Source: Acidimicrobiales bacterium (GTDB taxonomy: Bacteria > Actinomycetota > Acidimicrobiia > Acidimicrobiales > JABEUL01). From it: 8,959 bases of DNA. The DNA is taken from contig DAIDJA010000059.1 in NCBI GenBank assembly GCA_027451605.1, positions 1-8,959 of the forward strand, read 5' to 3'. The notes below the pieces were generated by a model. That model was not told the DNA's origin. It made no database searches and saw nothing but the letters and a program-made list of their open reading frames with translations. Positions 6,750 through 8,959 of the stretch are shown here, piece by piece. The translations under genes and the position numbers were made by a program. The first letter of the stretch is position 1. Every line of letters begins with the position of its first letter.

Positions 6750-6777
6750 ATTACCACTATAATAACTATATGGTAAT
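6750..6777. promoter_or_regulatory. Inverted repeat at the toxin-antitoxin transcription start, likely autoregulatory operator
   Basis: ATTACCA (6750-6756) and TGGTAAT (6771-6777) are exact reverse complements. Inside them TATA (6758-6761) and TATA (6767-6770) extend the symmetry, with one extra C. The site begins at the predicted transcription start and reaches into the antitoxin start codon. Phd-family antitoxins bind palindromes at their own promoter, with help from the toxin, so autoregulation is the natural reading. Confidence 0.6.
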
Positions 6778-6997
6778 TAAAATGACTGCAACTGAAGTCA
6801 AGACTCATCTCCTGGCACTGCTTGATCAAGTCGAAAATGGTCAAGAGATAGAAATAACTAGGCATGGCAATAAGATAGCCGTTATTAAACCGGTGAAAAG
6901 TTCGGCAACGCTTTGGGGTAAATTTATTGGAGTTGCCAGCAGTAATGCCGACGAAGAGGACTTGTATTCAACCGGGCAAACTTGGAATTTGAAGTGA
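6770..6997 (+). CDS. Phd/YefM-family antitoxin
   Basis: A 75-residue type II antitoxin of the Phd/YefM family. The N-terminal DNA-binding part carries MTATEVKTHLLALLDQVENGQEIEITRHGNK in pieces typical of the family: TATEVK (6-11), LLALLDQVENG (14-24), ITRHG (29-33) and IAVIKPV (36-42). The acidic tail with DEEDLYSTGQTW (61-72) matches the toxin-binding end of Phd proteins paired with PIN toxins. The frame is open further upstream to a TTG at 6713, but that codon is part of the -35 box and the extra residues do not resemble the family. ATG 6770 or ATG 6782 is therefore the real start, and neither has a strong Shine-Dalgarno. The stop overlaps the toxin start (GTGA). The protein probably neutralises the toxin and represses the operon through the palindrome at its start. 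Confidence 0.88.
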   Translation: MVIKMTATEVKTHLLALLDQVENGQEIEITRHGNKIAVIKPVKSSATLWGKFIGVASSNADEEDLYSTGQTWNLK

Positions 6998-7386
6998 CGA
7001 CAGTTCTTTTAGACACTCATGTTATTTTCTGGCTTTCATCCGATCCGACAAAATTGAGTGACAAGGCGGTCAAAGAAATTAAAAGTGCTGACGAGATTGT
7101 AGTCTCTAGCATTACTTGGTTCGAACTCGCATGGCTGGTGAAAAATGATCGAATTAGAATCTCAATTCCTATGAATACCTGGCTAACTCAGTTATCTCAT
7201 GGCTTGGGTACGATTGAAGTTTCGCCTGAAATCGCGAGTTGTGCTGTTAATTTATCGCCAAGATTCCCGAGTGATCCGGCAGATAGAATTATTTTCGCCA
7301 CTGCAATTGAAACCGGATATCCTCTCATTACCAAAGACAAAGAAATTCGACAATTTAAACATCCAAGTAATCTCGCTATATGGTAG
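6994..7386 (+). CDS. vapC: PIN-domain ribonuclease toxin (VapC-like)
   Basis: A 130-residue PIN-domain toxin of the type commonly paired with Phd/YefM antitoxins. PIN toxins are Mg-dependent endoribonucleases that cut tRNA or rRNA. Acidic active-site candidates are visible: Asp7 in VLLDTH, Glu44 in SSITWFELAW, Asp94 or Asp97 in SDPADRIIFATA, and Asp115 in LITKD. GTG 6994-6996 is preferred as start. It overlaps the antitoxin stop by GTGA, has GGAA 6 nt upstream and gives the family N-terminus MTTVLLDTH. A TTG at 6982 would add four residues with no support. The length and motifs are intact, so the toxin is likely functional. The gene ends 98 nt before the convergent cysS. Confidence 0.9.
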   Translation: MTTVLLDTHVIFWLSSDPTKLSDKAVKEIKSADEIVVSSITWFELAWLVKNDRIRISIPMNTWLTQLSHGLGTIEVSPEIASCAVNLSPRFPSDPADRIIFATAIETGYPLITKDKEIRQFKHPSNLAIW

Positions 7387-7447
7387 TGAATGTGTTTATA
7401 AGTGCGAATTAACCGGTTCTTAGCGAAGGTATAAGTAGCACCATTAA

Positions 7448-7479
7448 CCACCTTTTCGCGAGTTTCTATCTAAGGGTGG
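7448..7479. terminator. Weak imperfect hairpin between vapC and cysS, possible shared terminator
   Basis: CCACCTT (7448-7454) can pair with AAGGGTGG (7472-7479) if one G bulges. The loop is about 17 nt. It lies 5 nt beyond the cysS stop on the minus strand, in the gap between two convergent genes. Neither strand shows a proper T-run after it, so the call is tentative. The rest of the 98-nt gap has only an 8-nt AACCGGTT palindrome (7411-7418). Confidence 0.25.
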
Positions 7480-7484
7480 AGCCT

Positions 7485-8855
7485 TTAACGGTGTACTCTT
7501 GTGCCGCTTGCGGTGTCTTCGACTGTCCAACCGAGTTCGGTTAATCGCTCCCTGATCTCATCGGCTGTCTTAAAGTCCTTATTTATACGAGCCGCATCGC
7601 GCTTTGCAATTAAATCAACGGTCTTAGAATCTAATGCCTCACTTGTATCTTTAAGGTTTAAACCCAAGTGGTCGCAAATTATAGCCGCAACCTTAAACAA
7701 TTCGGCGCCACCTTTAATATCCCCGTGATCTGCAAGCGCATTGGATTTCCCTACCAGATTAAATATCTGCGACATAACTTTGGGCGTATCCAGATCATTG
7801 TTCATAGCGGCTTCAAATTCTTTAAAATCTTCGGTGAACTTATTTTTTGAGGTAATGTCGTCAATGTCATCGAAAGTTTCAAAAAATCGCCGATACGCTG
7901 AATCTAATCGATTCAATGCCGAATCAGCTGTTTCAAGGGTATCTTTTGTTATTTCAAGGGGACTTCTGTAATGGGACTGAAGTATAAGAAGTCTAAATGA
8001 TCTCGCATCGTGAGCATTCAAGAGTTCGTCTAAAGTAGTGTAATTACCGAGAGATTTTCCCATCTTTTCGCCGGATATAGTTACGAATCCGCAATGAACC
8101 CAGTGACTTGCAAATTGCTGAGATAATGCAGTTGCTTGAGCTATTTCGTTTTCGTGGTGAGGAAAAATTAAGTCTTGAGCTCCGCCATGTATATCAAATC
8201 CTTCTCCGAGAAGCTGCAGGCTCATTGCGACACATTCTGTATGCCAACCCGGGCGTCCCATTCCAAAAGGACTGGGCCATGCGGGCTCCATAGGTTTGGA
8301 AAGTTTCCACAAGGTAAAGTCAAGAGGCGATCTCTTGTTTTCGTTTATTCCGACCCTGGCACCGGATTTTAATGCAGATAAATCCTGTTTGGAAAGAGCT
8401 CCATAGTTTTGAATCTTGGCAACTTCCAGATAGACGCCGTCTTCGAGTTCGTAGGCATATCCCGTGTCGACCAATTTTCTGATCAGCTCAACCATTTCCG
8501 GAATATATTCTGTCGCATGCGGACTGTAAGTCGGCTTTAAGATATTAAGTTTTCCCATATCTTCATACCATTTATCTTCATAAGTTGCCGAAATTTCCGA
8601 AGTTAGTTTATTTTCCTGATTTGCTCTTTGAATTATTTTGTCGTCAATATCGGTGATATTGGAAACATAAATAACCTTGTATCTTAAATACTGAAGATAT
8701 CTTCGTAAAATATCAAAACTGATTGCAAACCTACCGTGACCGAGGTGTGGAGGGCCATATACTGTCGGTCCACAGACATACATTGAAATTTCTTTTGGAT
8801 TGCGAAGTTTTAGTTCAGCAATTTCGTTTTTTGCGGTGTCAAAAAGTTTTATCAA
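7485..8855 (-). CDS. cysS: Cysteinyl-tRNA synthetase
   Basis: A 456-residue class I aminoacyl-tRNA synthetase that charges tRNA-Cys in the cytoplasm; the length is close to the E. coli enzyme (461). The HIGH-type motif is HLGH (37-40) within CGPTVYGPPHLGHGR. The catalytic zinc ligands are visible as Cys28, Cys208 (WHTEC), His233 and Glu237 (HHENE). The second active-site loop reads KMGKS (264-268), with Gly in place of the usual first Ser. GWHTECVAMS and DIHGGAQDLIFPHHENEIAQ, in pieces, are diagnostic for CysS rather than MshC. The anticodon-binding helical region and the C-terminal segment AARINKDFKTADEIRERL (421-438) are present. The start is TTG 8853-8855: an in-frame TAA lies 12 nt before it and the next Met is residue 25, inside the catalytic core. 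Only a weak purine-rich stretch (AGAAAG) serves as Shine-Dalgarno. Confidence 0.95.
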   Translation of the reverse strand: MIKLFDTAKNEIAELKLRNPKEISMYVCGPTVYGPPHLGHGRFAISFDILRRYLQYLRYKVIYVSNITDIDDKIIQRANQENKLTSEISATYEDKWYEDMGKLNILKPTYSPHATEYIPEMVELIRKLVDTGYAYELEDGVYLEVAKIQNYGALSKQDLSALKSGARVGINENKRSPLDFTLWKLSKPMEPAWPSPFGMGRPGWHTECVAMSLQLLGEGFDIHGGAQDLIFPHHENEIAQATALSQQFASHWVHCGFVTISGEKMGKSLGNYTTLDELLNAHDARSFRLLILQSHYRSPLEITKDTLETADSALNRLDSAYRRFFETFDDIDDITSKNKFTEDFKEFEAAMNNDLDTPKVMSQIFNLVGKSNALADHGDIKGGAELFKVAAIICDHLGLNLKDTSEALDSKTVDLIAKRDAARINKDFKTADEIRERLTELGWTVEDTASGTRVHR

Positions 8856-8958
8856 TTGTGTCTTTCTTTAATAAAATCCCAGATGATCTAAACATTGCCA
8901 ATTCCCGATAAAGATTCGAAATATCAAATAATTTAACTGTTAATCCGGAAAAACCCGT
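8839..8958 (-). CDS. Possible 3' end of an upstream gene running in from the right edge
   Basis: On the minus strand one frame stays open from the right edge to TGA at 8839-8841. It gives 39 residues that end in KKDTIDKTF and overlap the cysS start by 17 nt. The other two minus frames are closed early. This could be the tail of a gene co-transcribed with cysS, but 39 open codons can occur by chance in AT-rich DNA and I recognise no family. The alternative is that 8856-8959 is simply the cysS leader and promoter. No convincing promoter boxes were seen there. Confidence 0.2.
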   Translation of the reverse strand, partial: TGFSGLTVKLFDISNLYRELAMFRSSGILLKKDTIDKTF

Positions 8959-8959
8959 A

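Larger units (their letters stand above)
6393..6769. other. 377-nt divergent intergenic region between acyl-CoA dehydrogenase and toxin-antitoxin genes
   Basis: No coding frame with a believable product was seen. The left end (to about 6451) is the acyl-CoA dehydrogenase leader, promoter and operator. The right end (from about 6713) is the promoter and operator of the toxin-antitoxin pair. The middle, about 6452-6712, holds the 31-nt inverted repeat at 6504-6534, a 10-nt palindrome ATTTATAAAT near 6581-6590 and a CCCGGG site near 6640. It shows no further clear promoter, RNA gene or repeat. Open frames there are short and start from weak codons. Confidence 0.6.

Noticed and set aside
6713..6769. 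N-terminal 19-residue extension of the antitoxin from a TTG.
   Set aside because: The TTG is part of the -35 hexamer and the -10 box lies inside the extension, so these bases would not be in the transcript. The residues do not match the family.
6650..6865. 71-codon minus-strand open frame across the toxin-antitoxin promoter.
   Set aside because: It runs antisense to the antitoxin and its promoter, has no Shine-Dalgarno and shows no family features.
7197..7451. 84-codon minus-strand frame opposite the vapC 3' end.
   Set aside because: It is a shadow of the PIN toxin gene in another frame, with no domain or ribosome-binding signal.

Overview
The window is a moderately AT-rich stretch of bacterial chromosome. 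It holds seven complete or near-complete genes, one gene cut by the left edge and a possible gene tail at the right edge. Several proteins have an actinobacterial flavour. The Mrp-type ATPase has a 'DADIWGFS' Walker A' segment and lacks the CXXC pair. The acyl-CoA dehydrogenase carries a long insertion of the kind seen in actinobacterial FadE proteins. I lean towards a low-GC Actinomycetota, possibly Acidimicrobiia. This is inference from recalled family patterns and was not tested by a search.

Layout. Positions 2-538 (+) are the C-terminal part of an unrecognised, Ser/Thr-rich protein that runs off the left edge. A 101-nt gap with a perfect 21-nt interrupted palindrome leads into a YeiH/UPF0324 membrane protein (639-1841, +). 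That gene collides tail to tail, with a 65-nt coding overlap, with a LysR-type regulator (1777-2757, -) of the CysL/YeiE kind. The usual regulator for this transporter family is therefore present but convergent. Next, on the minus strand, a PIG3-like quinone oxidoreductase (4082-5050) and an Mrp/ApbC Fe-S carrier ATPase (2905-4092) overlap by 11 nt and look co-transcribed. A strong hairpin terminator (5118-5153) separates them from an upstream acyl-CoA dehydrogenase (5178-6392, -).

The 377-nt divergent gap 6393-6769 is the main control region. The acyl-CoA dehydrogenase has a good Shine-Dalgarno sequence, and its consensus -10 box abuts a 24-nt palindrome, which is the geometry of a repressor-controlled promoter. 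To the right is a separate promoter and palindrome for a Phd/PIN-domain toxin-antitoxin pair (6770-7386, +), whose two genes overlap by GTGA. A 31-nt inverted repeat of unknown role lies between them. The pair is convergent with cysS (7485-8855, -).

The genes fall into separate small units: a possible sulfite/sulfur export and sensing pair, redox and Fe-S assembly, fatty acyl-CoA oxidation, an addiction module, and tRNA charging. I found no CRISPR array, transposase, rRNA or tRNA, and nothing that makes a convincing wholly new system. The best leads are regulatory: the acyl-CoA dehydrogenase operator, the yeiH-upstream palindrome and the convergent yeiH/lysR overlap. The unidentified left-edge protein is a further lead.
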